Source of the DNA: an uncultured Candidatus Udaeobacter sp.
GTDB lineage: Bacteria > Verrucomicrobiota > Verrucomicrobiia > Chthoniobacterales > UBA10450
Assembly (NCBI GenBank): GCA_955652245.1
Contig: CATPAV010000008.1
Location: 1 to 7,195 of the forward strand
Direction: 5' to 3'
DNA: 7,195 nt
Position numbers and translations under genes: made by a program. Under the pieces are notes generated by a model. It worked only from the letters and a program-made list of their open reading frames with translations. It was not told the origin of the DNA and searched no databases. Positions 1 through 5,868 of the stretch are shown in pieces; the stretch's first letter is position 1; every line of letters starts with the position of its first letter.

Positions 1-14
1 CCGGAAATGTTAGT

Positions 15-38
15 CGGACGGCCTGGCGGTCCGTTTCT
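15..38 (+). terminator. Possible terminator of a gene lying left of the window
   Basis: CGGAC at 15-19 pairs with GTCCG at 29-33 around a nine-base loop, followed by TTTCT at 34-38. This looks like a short intrinsic terminator, though the stem is only five pairs and the T run is interrupted. If it is real, it ends an upstream + strand gene and argues that the topoisomerase starts at 82 rather than at 7. Confidence 0.3.
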
Positions 39-81
39 ACCTTCTAACGCGAATTCAATTACGGGTACGCTTCCGCGAAAA

Positions 82-1176
82 ATGCGTAAAGAAAAAAAGA
101 AGATTGCCGAGGTAAAGATTATTGCTGAACCGGTCGAAGCGGCTGAGGAAGCTGGATTGCGCTACGTCAGCGAGAATCAGCCGGGTTACACACGCAAGGC
201 TAAGAACGACAACTTCGAGTATCTCGATACGGAAGGCAAAGCAGTCAGCGATGAGCAACGGCTTTTGCGGATCAAGCGGCTCGCCATTCCGCCGGCATGG
301 ACAGACGTTTGGATTTCTCCGTCAGCAAACGGCCACATCCAGGCGACTGGGCGCGATGCACGAAAGCGCAAACAGTACATTTATCACGAGCGTTGGCGCG
401 AAATGCGCGATGAAAACAAATACGAACGAATTGTTTCGTTTGGGAAAACGCTGCCGAAAATCCGCCGAAGTGTGAGCAAAGATCTCTCCTTGCCCGGACT
501 GCCTCGAAACAAAGTGCTCGGCACAATCGTGCAGCTTCTCGAAGAAACGCTCATCCGGGTCGGCAATGAAGAGTACGCGCGCGAAAACAAATCGTTCGGC
601 CTGACGACCATGCAAGATCGACATGTTGATGTGAAGGGATCGAAGATGCGATTCCGTTTTCGCGGAAAGAGCGGCATCAAACACGATGTGGATATAACCG
701 ACCGGCGTATCGCGAAGATCATCTTGAAACTGCAGGATTTGCCGGGGCAGGAATTGTTTCAGTGCATCGACGAGAACGAGGACGTTTGCGATATCACTTC
801 ACAAGATGTGAACGATTATTTACGCGAAATCACCGGCGAAGATTTTACGGCCAAAGATTTCCGGACATGGGCTGGAACTGTTCTGGCCACAATCGCATTA
901 ACTGCCGCCGGTGATTTCGAAACGAAGAAGCAAGCGAAAGCCAACATCAAGAACGCGATCAGCGCGGTCGCAAAAATTCTGCGCAACACGCCGGCGATTT
1001 GCCGGAAGTGTTACATCCATCCCGCCGTGCTCGAAGCTTATCTAGACGGAAATTTAATCGAGGGTTTGAAAAAGAGAACCGGGGAAGAGCTCGAAAAAGA
1101 AACTATCGATCTTCGCTCCGGAGAAGCGGCGATCCTAAAATTTTTGGAAGCCGGTTTCCAAAAAAAGGCTGCCTAA
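82..1176 (+). CDS. DNA topoisomerase IB (poxvirus/bacterial TopIB type)
   Basis: The protein relaxes supercoiled DNA by nicking one strand through a 3'-phosphotyrosine link, without ATP. Counting from the ATG at 7, an IRVGNEEYA segment carries Arg184, a FRGKSG turn carries Lys221, FRTWAGT carries Arg286, Asn327 follows, and CRKCYIHP carries the nucleophile Tyr336. The spacing (37, 65, 41 and 9 residues) matches that recalled for Deinococcus radiodurans TopIB (Arg137, Lys174, Arg239, Asn280, Tyr289), so the enzyme should be active. The N-terminal DNA-clamp domain spans roughly residues 50-130 (RIKRLAIPPAW, ATGRDARKRKQYIYH). I prefer the ATG at 82 (364 residues). The 25 residues before it look non-coding and overlap a possible terminator, while the segment after it is a lysine-rich start typical of a DNA-binding protein. 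No clear Shine-Dalgarno precedes either ATG. The gene converges on mlaD with 14 bases between stops. Confidence 0.93.
   Translation: MRKEKKKIAEVKIIAEPVEAAEEAGLRYVSENQPGYTRKAKNDNFEYLDTEGKAVSDEQRLLRIKRLAIPPAWTDVWISPSANGHIQATGRDARKRKQYIYHERWREMRDENKYERIVSFGKTLPKIRRSVSKDLSLPGLPRNKVLGTIVQLLEETLIRVGNEEYARENKSFGLTTMQDRHVDVKGSKMRFRFRGKSGIKHDVDITDRRIAKIILKLQDLPGQELFQCIDENEDVCDITSQDVNDYLREITGEDFTAKDFRTWAGTVLATIALTAAGDFETKKQAKANIKNAISAVAKILRNTPAICRKCYIHPAVLEAYLDGNLIEGLKKRTGEELEKETIDLRSGEAAILKFLEAGFQKKAA
1141..1164. terminator. Strong inverted repeat at the topoisomerase 3' end, candidate terminator for mlaEFD
   Basis: TTTTTGGAA at 1141-1149 is exactly complementary to TTCCAAAAA at 1156-1164, around a G-T pair and a CCGG loop. 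Read on the minus strand, the hairpin is followed by TTTT (1140-1137), so it could end the mlaD transcript about 27 bases past its stop codon. Read on the plus strand it is followed by As, not Ts, and lies inside the last codons of the topoisomerase, so it is a poor terminator in that direction. The arms are rich in A-T pairs, which weakens the case. Confidence 0.4.
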
Positions 1177-1190
1177 CAATCAGCAATTAT

Positions 1191-2207
1191 CTATTCGCGG
1201 GAAGCGCTGCGCCGCGTTGGCCCGGGACTTGGCTTGGCCTTGGTGCTTTTGCGGACGTTGATTGTTTGCCCCGCCGTCGACGCGGTTTGCCGTTGCTCTT
1301 CGGGGTATTTTTTTGTTGACGGCCAGATTAAACGCCACGGCTGCGTTCTCACCGTTTCGCTGAAATCCTTAATGTTACGTCCGGTGGGGCCGAGATCGTT
1401 CATGGTGGCTTTCAACCGTTCGGAGGAATCGCGAAAGTTCTGAAGTGAGACCTTGATGTTGTTGTTGGCTGTGAGGTCCGCGCTGATTTTCTCGATGTTA
1501 TTGAGCGAGTGCGAAAGAGCGCCATCCGGTGCGCTAAGATCGACAAGATGTTCGCCAAATGTTTTGAACTCGCCCAGCGCGACATTCAGTTCTGAATTTT
1601 CATCAGTGAGCCGGCTAAGATTTTGCGACGTAGTTTGGAGATCCTTCAGGGTGGAAGTAGCCTCTGATGCTACCGGTTTGATCACTTCCAACAATTTGGC
1701 TGCAGCCTCCGAGAAATCGGGAACGCGTTCGCCGGCGAACATTTCGCCATCTTTGGCGCGTCCCGAGCTTTCCGTTCCCTCAGTGATGTCGATTGCCATA
1801 TCACCCAGAAGTCCCAGCTGAATCAGCCGGGTGCGCGCATCGCGGTAGACTTTGGCGTTCTTGTCCACCTGAACATCCACCCGCACCTCATACATCGGCT
1901 TTCCCGGCGAAGGCGTGGGCGTAGCTTCTGGCTGGGACGGACGCAATGCGGCAGCAATCTCTTGCGCACGCTGGTCTTCCTGAGGTGATACTGGCGAAAA
2001 CAATTTCTGGACCTGTCCAATTTTTCTGCCGGCCAACATGACCGGCGCACCGATTTTGATTCCCGAAGCGTTATCGAAATACACTTTATAGGTCACGAGC
2101 CCCCGGAACAGGCCGGGCGCGCCCAGGAGAATGAGGAGAAAAGCCAAAACCGCCACCGTGCCGACAACCAGCACGCCGGTCATGATTTCATTTCTTTGCA
2201 ATTGCAT
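1191..2207 (-). CDS. mlaD: MlaD-like MCE-domain lipid transport protein
   Basis: This is the membrane-anchored, substrate-handling component of an MlaFED-type ABC transporter that moves phospholipids or other lipids across the envelope. An N-terminal anchor helix spans about residues 10-30 after the typical RNEI start. One MCE domain spans about 38-145 (YKVYFDNASGIKIGAPVMLAGRKIGQV, then a GLLGDMAIDI segment matching the pore-loop region of MlaD). A proline- and glutamine-rich stretch of about 35 residues (71-105) interrupts the domain between two strands. Residues 165-290 are predicted helical or coiled and end in TQPWRLIWPSTKKYPEE; a basic, Ser/Thr-rich tail of about 35 residues follows. At 338 residues it is much longer than E. 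coli MlaD (about 183). The ATG at 2207 is chosen for the RNEI start and a good AAGGAAG ribosome site. It overlaps the end of mlaF by 20 bases, so translation is probably coupled. This is the last gene of the operon. Confidence 0.93.
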   Translation of the reverse strand: MQLQRNEIMTGVLVVGTVAVLAFLLILLGAPGLFRGLVTYKVYFDNASGIKIGAPVMLAGRKIGQVQKLFSPVSPQEDQRAQEIAAALRPSQPEATPTPSPGKPMYEVRVDVQVDKNAKVYRDARTRLIQLGLLGDMAIDITEGTESSGRAKDGEMFAGERVPDFSEAAAKLLEVIKPVASEATSTLKDLQTTSQNLSRLTDENSELNVALGEFKTFGEHLVDLSAPDGALSHSLNNIEKISADLTANNNIKVSLQNFRDSSERLKATMNDLGPTGRNIKDFSETVRTQPWRLIWPSTKKYPEEQRQTASTAGQTINVRKSTKAKPSPGPTRRSASRE

Positions 2208-2979
2208 CTTGGCTTCCTTCCAGAATGGGGCCTTCAGTGCTTCCGCTCAAGAACTGAGCGACGACCGGATTTTTTGACTGCTTGAATTGCTCGGGTTTCG
2301 CATCCTCAATAATTTTGCCCTGATAGAGCATAGCCATTCGCGTGCCAATGCGAAAGGCGCTGCTCATATCGTGTGTGACGATGATTGATGTCACCTTCGA
2401 TTTTTCTGTGAGGTTGATAATCAGCTCGTCAATAACTGAACTAATGACTGGATCAAGCCCCGCGGAAGGCTCGTCGAACAGAATAAGTTCCGGCTCCATC
2501 ACCAAAGCCCGGGCCAAACTCACTCGTTTTCGCATTCCGCCGCTTAATTCGGCGGGCATTAGTTCTTTCGCTTCTTTCATCCCGACGAGGTCGAGTTTTT
2601 GATCGACAATTTCCTCGACCTCGTTGCTCGATTTATCGGTCAGTTCTTCCAGCGGCAGCGCGACGTTGTCCCGCACGTTGCGCGAGCTTAGCAGCGCCGA
2701 ATACTGGTAAACCATGCCGATATGCTGTCGAACGCGCTGTAGTTTGCGGCGACGCAGTCGGGTGATTTCGAATTGCTTAAAAAAAATTGAGCCCGCCTCA
2801 GGCTGGAGGATCCCCAGAATAAGACGCAGGATCGTGCTCTTGCCACTGCCGCTCTGACCCATAATGACAAGCCGATCACAACGTTCGACTTCGAGTGACA
2901 TGCCATCGAGCACCGTCTTTTCCTCAAATTGTTTGCGCACATCGCGCAGCTCGACCATATGAGAGTTCGATGCGTTCAT
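2188..2979 (-). CDS. mlaF: MlaF-like ABC transporter ATP-binding protein
   Basis: This is the cytoplasmic ATPase that powers the MlaE/MlaD lipid transporter. From the ATG at 2979 (263 residues), the ABC motifs appear in order: Walker A GQSGSGKST at 41-49, Q-loop YQYSALL around Gln92, signature LSGGMRKR at 145-152, Walker B LILFDEPSAGLDP at 165-177 with Glu170 as the catalytic base, and the switch histidine in VTHD at 203. All are intact, and length and motif order match MlaF/Ttg2A. The reading frame stays open upstream to 3117, but those 46 codons lie on top of mlaE and encode an Arg/His-rich segment unlike the family. The ATG at 2979 shares an ATGA with the mlaE stop, the classic coupling arrangement. 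A second ATG at 2958 would give MVELRDVRK, also a plausible family start, but without a ribosome site. The 3' end overlaps mlaD by 20 bases. Confidence 0.95.
   Translation of the reverse strand: MNASNSHMVELRDVRKQFEEKTVLDGMSLEVERCDRLVIMGQSGSGKSTILRLILGILQPEAGSIFFKQFEITRLRRRKLQRVRQHIGMVYQYSALLSSRNVRDNVALPLEELTDKSSNEVEEIVDQKLDLVGMKEAKELMPAELSGGMRKRVSLARALVMEPELILFDEPSAGLDPVISSVIDELIINLTEKSKVTSIIVTHDMSSAFRIGTRMAMLYQGKIIEDAKPEQFKQSKNPVVAQFLSGSTEGPILEGSQDAIAKK
2213..2219 (-). promoter_or_regulatory. Ribosome binding site of mlaD
   Basis: Read on the minus strand, AAGGAAG ends five bases before the ATG at 2207. It is the clearest Shine-Dalgarno in the operon, it lies inside the mlaF coding region, and it supports 2207 over the in-frame ATG at 2183. 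Confidence 0.7.
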
Positions 2980-3833
2980 GTGGGAAAAAATGTTGTGTAG
3001 ACGATGTTGTAGACCGTATCGACACCGATCACGGTAGTGATCGCAGTAACGACGCTCGAAGTTGTGGCGGTGCCGACGCCAGCCGCGCCGCCTTTCACAG
3101 TCAATCCTCGATAGCACGCGATTGCGCTGATGAGCAGCCCGAACATTAAACTTTTGAGCACGCCGGTGATGATATCGCGGATAAGTAACGAGTCTTTAAC
3201 GAGATCAAGGAAATAGGGGAAAGCGATACTGAAATAAGCGCGCGAAATCAGGCTGCTGGCGAAGATTGCTGACATATTGGAGACGGTGGAGAGACACGGC
3301 ATAAGGAAAAACAATGCGAGCATTCTTGGCGCGACAAGAAATCGGAGCGGCCCAATGCCCATGGCCTCAATCGACTCGACTTCCTCGGAGACTTGCATTG
3401 TCCCGAGTTCCGCCGTAAACGCTGCGCCCACTCGCGCGGCTAGCATGATACCAGTAAGCAGCGGCCCAAGTTCCCGCATGAAACTGATCGCGACTAAACC
3501 GGGAATAAGACGCTCGGTTCCGAATCGCTGAAGCTGGTAGCCAGTCAACAACGCCATCGTCAGGCCCAGGAAAAACGAAACGAGTCCCACCAGCGGCACC
3601 GAATCGACACCCGCGCGCTCCGTGTGACGAAAAAAACTCGCCGCGCGAAACGGCACTCGGCCGCGGCGAAGGCGCTCGATTGTTTCTTCAAAGGTGTGGG
3701 CAATGAACCAGAACATGCTCCCGACTTCGCAGAAGAAATTGCGACCCAGCTGACCGATGTCCTGCACCACCTCGACAGGATTTGTCGGAATCGTTTCACC
3801 GTGTGCAGTGCTGTGGGAATAGGTATTCGCCAT
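2976..3833 (-). CDS. mlaE: MlaE-like ABC transporter permease
   Basis: This is the inner-membrane permease of the MlaFED lipid transporter, pairing with MlaF on the cytoplasmic side and MlaD on the outer side. Numbered from the ATG at 3833 (285 residues), an amphipathic N-terminal region spans about 25-60 and the first strong membrane segment about 79-100. The family hallmark, MRELGPLLTGIMLAARVGAA and onwards through EVESIEAMGIGPLRFLVAPR, lies at about 119-170. Further membrane segments lie at about 170-200, 220-242 and 258-282, and a conserved glycine-rich GLTVKGGAAGVGTATTSSVV turn lies at 243-262. E. coli MlaE is about 260 residues. An in-frame ATG at 3905 would add 24 residues (basic, proline- and phenylalanine-rich); neither start has a convincing Shine-Dalgarno, so the start is uncertain. 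This is the first gene of the operon, and its TGA overlaps the mlaF ATG. Confidence 0.93.
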   Translation of the reverse strand: MANTYSHSTAHGETIPTNPVEVVQDIGQLGRNFFCEVGSMFWFIAHTFEETIERLRRGRVPFRAASFFRHTERAGVDSVPLVGLVSFFLGLTMALLTGYQLQRFGTERLIPGLVAISFMRELGPLLTGIMLAARVGAAFTAELGTMQVSEEVESIEAMGIGPLRFLVAPRMLALFFLMPCLSTVSNMSAIFASSLISRAYFSIAFPYFLDLVKDSLLIRDIITGVLKSLMFGLLISAIACYRGLTVKGGAAGVGTATTSSVVTAITTVIGVDTVYNIVYTTFFPT

Positions 3834-3839
3834 GTTTAC

Positions 3840-3853
3840 GGGGAAATTGCCCC
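3840..3853 (-). other. Small hairpin just before the mlaE start
   Basis: On the minus strand, GGGG and CCCC flank a six-base CAATTT loop, and the hairpin ends six bases before the ATG at 3833. It occupies the position where a ribosome site would be expected. If mlaE starts at 3833, the hairpin could affect initiation; if translation starts at 3905, it is coding. The stem is only four pairs long. Confidence 0.25.
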
Positions 3854-3931
3854 ACTTACTGGTCGGGAAAAAGGGGAAAGTTGATGCACGCGGCCTTCCA
3901 ATCATTAATATCGATCGTCATCCTGGCTAAC

Positions 3932-3943
3932 TGACCAAGGTCA
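3932..3943. promoter_or_regulatory. TGACC-AA-GGTCA dyad over the asparaginase ribosome site
   Basis: A five-base inverted repeat with a two-base centre sits immediately upstream of the ATG at 3946 and contains the AAGG Shine-Dalgarno (3937-3940, five bases from the start). It could be a small operator or a coincidence. Such short dyads occur often by chance. Confidence 0.25.
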
Positions 3944-3945
3944 AT

Positions 3946-5022
3946 ATGAAGATTTTTCATCCACTGAATTGCTTCTTTGCCGCTGTGCTATTTAGTGCCG
4001 GGGCTTGGGCGCTCGCTCAGGAGCATGCGAAGAGCGCGAGCGCTTCGAACCAACAGCGATCCGAGGATCAGCCAAACATGCCAGCAGAAGATTTTGGACT
4101 TGTCGTGCACGGCGGCGCCGGAACCATCGAGCGCAGCAAAATGACGCCTGAACGCGAGCATGAATACCGATCTGGAATTGAGCGCGCTCTGGCCGCAGGT
4201 TACGAGATTCTCAAGCGCGGCGGATCGAGCCTCGATGCCACCGACGCCGCCGTCCGCGCGCTGGAGGACGATCCGCATTTCAACGCCGGTAAGGGCGCAG
4301 TCTTTACGAACGTCGGCACAAACGAGTTGGACGCCGCGGTGATGGACGGCAAAACGTTCAAAGCCGGTGCGGTTGCGTGTTTGAAGCACATCAAAAATCC
4401 GGTGAGCCTGGCTCGACTCGTCATGGAAAAATCCGGACACGTGATGATGGATGGCGAAGGCGCGGAAGCCTTCGCGAAAGAAAACGGCATTGAAATTGTC
4501 GATCAAAAATACTTTTACACGAAGGAACGCTGGGATGCCTTGGAAAAGGTGAAAGCGGCAGAGAAAAGGGGCGGACCCGGCGAAAAAAGATTTATTATCT
4601 CCGATCAAGATCGACATGGCACGGTCGGGGCCGTCGCGCTCGACCAACATGGTGATCTCGCCGCCGCGACTTCAACTGGCGGCACGACCAATAAACGCGC
4701 CGGGCGCGTGGGCGATTCCCCGGTCATCGGTGCAGGCACTTACGCGAACAACGCAACATGTGCTATCTCCGCTACGGGTGATGGGGAGTATTTTATTCGC
4801 GCAACCGTCGGGCACGACATTTCGGCTCTGATGGAATATCGTGGAATGTCGCTCAAGGAGGCTGCGCAAACCGTGCTGGACAAAGTAGCCAAGCTCGGCG
4901 GCACCGGCGGATTGATCGCGATTGACCGCCGAGGCAACATCGCCTTGCCGTTCAATACCTCTGGAATGTACCGAGGCTATGCTGATCCAAGCGGTAAATT
5001 CGTGATCGAGATTTACAAATAG
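3946..5022 (+). CDS. Exported isoaspartyl peptidase / plant-type L-asparaginase (Ntn hydrolase, family T2)
   Basis: The enzyme hydrolyses isoaspartyl dipeptides and/or L-asparagine after cutting itself into alpha and beta subunits. Residues 1-24 form a signal peptide (a hydrophobic run from about 9 to 23, then ALA before Gln25), so the mature enzyme is probably periplasmic. The motif VVHGGAGT lies at 53-60 and an HFNAGKGAVFT loop at 111-121. Self-cleavage should occur before Thr226 in DRHGTVGAVA. Thr244, Arg254, Asp257, Thr277 and Gly278 fall at +18, +28, +31, +51 and +52 from the nucleophile, the same spacing recalled for E. coli IaaA/EcAIII (Thr179, Thr197, Arg207, Asp210, Thr230, Gly231). 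The full catalytic set is therefore present. At 358 residues minus signal, length is normal for the family. AAGG lies five bases before the ATG. The gene is divergent from mlaE. The exact substrate (isoaspartyl peptide, asparagine or glycosylasparagine) cannot be read from the sequence, though the Arg and Asp pair favours isoaspartyl peptidase/asparaginase. Confidence 0.94.
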   Translation: MKIFHPLNCFFAAVLFSAGAWALAQEHAKSASASNQQRSEDQPNMPAEDFGLVVHGGAGTIERSKMTPEREHEYRSGIERALAAGYEILKRGGSSLDATDAAVRALEDDPHFNAGKGAVFTNVGTNELDAAVMDGKTFKAGAVACLKHIKNPVSLARLVMEKSGHVMMDGEGAEAFAKENGIEIVDQKYFYTKERWDALEKVKAAEKRGGPGEKRFIISDQDRHGTVGAVALDQHGDLAAATSTGGTTNKRAGRVGDSPVIGAGTYANNATCAISATGDGEYFIRATVGHDISALMEYRGMSLKEAAQTVLDKVAKLGGTGGLIAIDRRGNIALPFNTSGMYRGYADPSGKFVIEIYK

Positions 5023-5030
5023 AGTAGTGC

Positions 5031-5042
5031 TCGCCGCGGCGA
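5031..5042. repeat. Perfect 12-base palindrome after the asparaginase gene
   Basis: TCGCCGCGGCGA begins nine bases after the asparaginase stop, within the 66-base gap before the glycosyltransferase. It has no loop and no T run, so it is a poor terminator. The rest of the gap shows nothing recognisable. Confidence 0.3.
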
Positions 5043-5088
5043 ACGAATTAATCGATCACAAACGAGACGCTTATGCTACCTCAAACCC

Positions 5089-5799
5089 ATGCTGCCCGCA
5101 TTTTCCGTTGTTATTCCCTGCTTTAACGAGGCCGCGCGTATCGGCGTCACCATTCGGGCGACGGTGGATTACCTCCACAAAAATTCGCCGGAGAGCGAAT
5201 TAATCGTTGTAAACGATGGATCCACTGACGCAACGGCGGCGATCGCGCGCGGCATTTTTTCAGACGCGAAAATCACCACGCGCTTGCTCGAGAATTTTCC
5301 CAATCACGGCAAAGGCGCTGCCGTTCGTTCCGGTTTACTTGCCGCACAAAAACCGATCGCCCTGTTTTCTGATGCTGATCTTTCAACGCCTCTCGAGGAG
5401 ACACCCAAGGTGATCGAGCCGATTGCCGATGGTGAGGTCGACATCGCGTTTGGCTCGCGCGCCTTGGATCGACAGTTGATTGGCCAACATCAACCCTGGC
5501 GGCGCGAGCAGGCTGGCCGCATTTTTAATCTGCTTGTTCGCCTCGCCACCGATCTTCCGTTTTGGGACACGCAATGTGGTTTCAAGGCGTTCCGTATGGA
5601 CGCGTGCCGCCCAATTTTGGAAGCCGCTCGCATCGATGGATTCGCCTTCGATGTCGAGCTGCTTTTTCTCGCGCATCGCGCCGGATTACGGATCCGCGAA
5701 ATTCCGGTGCGCTGGAATCATTCCGCGGGTAGCAAGGTGCGCTTTTTTCAGGACAGCCTGCGGATGTTGCGGGAAATCGTTACGCTGCGACGGCTGTAG
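5089..5799 (+). CDS. Family 2 glycosyltransferase, dolichyl-phosphate sugar synthase-like
   Basis: This GT-A fold enzyme probably transfers a sugar from a nucleotide sugar to a polyprenyl phosphate or a similar lipid carrier at the inner face of the membrane. It opens with FSVVIPCFNEAARI (5-18). VVNDGSTD at 40-47 binds the nucleotide. NHGKGAAVRSG lies at 72-82. The metal-binding DAD triad is at 95-97 in LFSDADLSTP. The sequence then shows FGSRA (121-125), DTQCGFKAFR (160-169), FAFDVELLFLA (185-195) and VRWNHSAGSKV (207-217), which together match the DPM1/ALG5-like group. No membrane segment is present at either end, unlike ALG5 (N-terminal) or longer bacterial relatives (C-terminal). At 236 residues it is a bare catalytic domain. 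The ATG at 5089 is the only suitable in-frame start and has no clear Shine-Dalgarno. An out-of-frame ATG at 5073 opens only a short frame. The gene may be cotranscribed with the asparaginase 66 bases upstream, but no functional link is evident. Confidence 0.9.
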   Translation: MLPAFSVVIPCFNEAARIGVTIRATVDYLHKNSPESELIVVNDGSTDATAAIARGIFSDAKITTRLLENFPNHGKGAAVRSGLLAAQKPIALFSDADLSTPLEETPKVIEPIADGEVDIAFGSRALDRQLIGQHQPWRREQAGRIFNLLVRLATDLPFWDTQCGFKAFRMDACRPILEAARIDGFAFDVELLFLAHRAGLRIREIPVRWNHSAGSKVRFFQDSLRMLREIVTLRRL

Positions 5800-5808
5800 C
5801 CGCCTCGC
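5787..5808. repeat. Hairpin spanning the glycosyltransferase stop codon, possible repeat fragment
   Basis: GCGA-CGGC (5787-5794) pairs with GCCG (5799-5802) and TCGC (5805-5808) around a TGTA loop, with a two-base CC bulge. A second small pairing, TCGC with GCGA, follows in CTCGCTGTGCGAAGCGA. No T run follows, so a simple intrinsic terminator is unlikely. The layout recalls short dispersed palindromic (REP-like) elements between convergent genes. No second copy occurs in this window. Confidence 0.35.
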
Positions 5809-5868
5809 TGTGCGAAGCGAACGCAGATAGAGGAACTTATGCGCGCCTCCGTTTGAATTATTTCTTCG

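Larger units (their letters stand above)
3834..3945. promoter_or_regulatory. Divergent promoter region between mlaE and the asparaginase gene
   Basis: The two flanking genes read outward from this stretch, so the promoters of both should lie in or near it. For the + strand I see only weak candidates: TTGATG at 3880-3885, with TAATAT near 3905-3910 at a spacing of about 19. On the minus strand, TTGACC (3944-3939) resembles a -35 box, but no good -10 box follows at normal spacing. The region is inferred from gene arrangement rather than from strong promoter elements. Confidence 0.4.

Noticed and set aside
322..722. Overlapping minus-strand open frames within the topoisomerase gene
   Set aside because: They have no family motifs, and the + strand frame holds the active-site residues at conserved spacing.
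2980..3117. Upstream extension of mlaF to an ATG at 3117
   Set aside because: It lies on the mlaE coding region and encodes an Arg/His-rich stretch unlike ABC ATPases. The ATGA junction at 2976-2979 gives a better start.
3988..4650. Long minus-strand open frame of 220 codons inside the asparaginase gene
   Set aside because: It lies wholly antisense to a gene with a complete catalytic set, shows no recognisable motif, and is explained by codon bias of the real gene.
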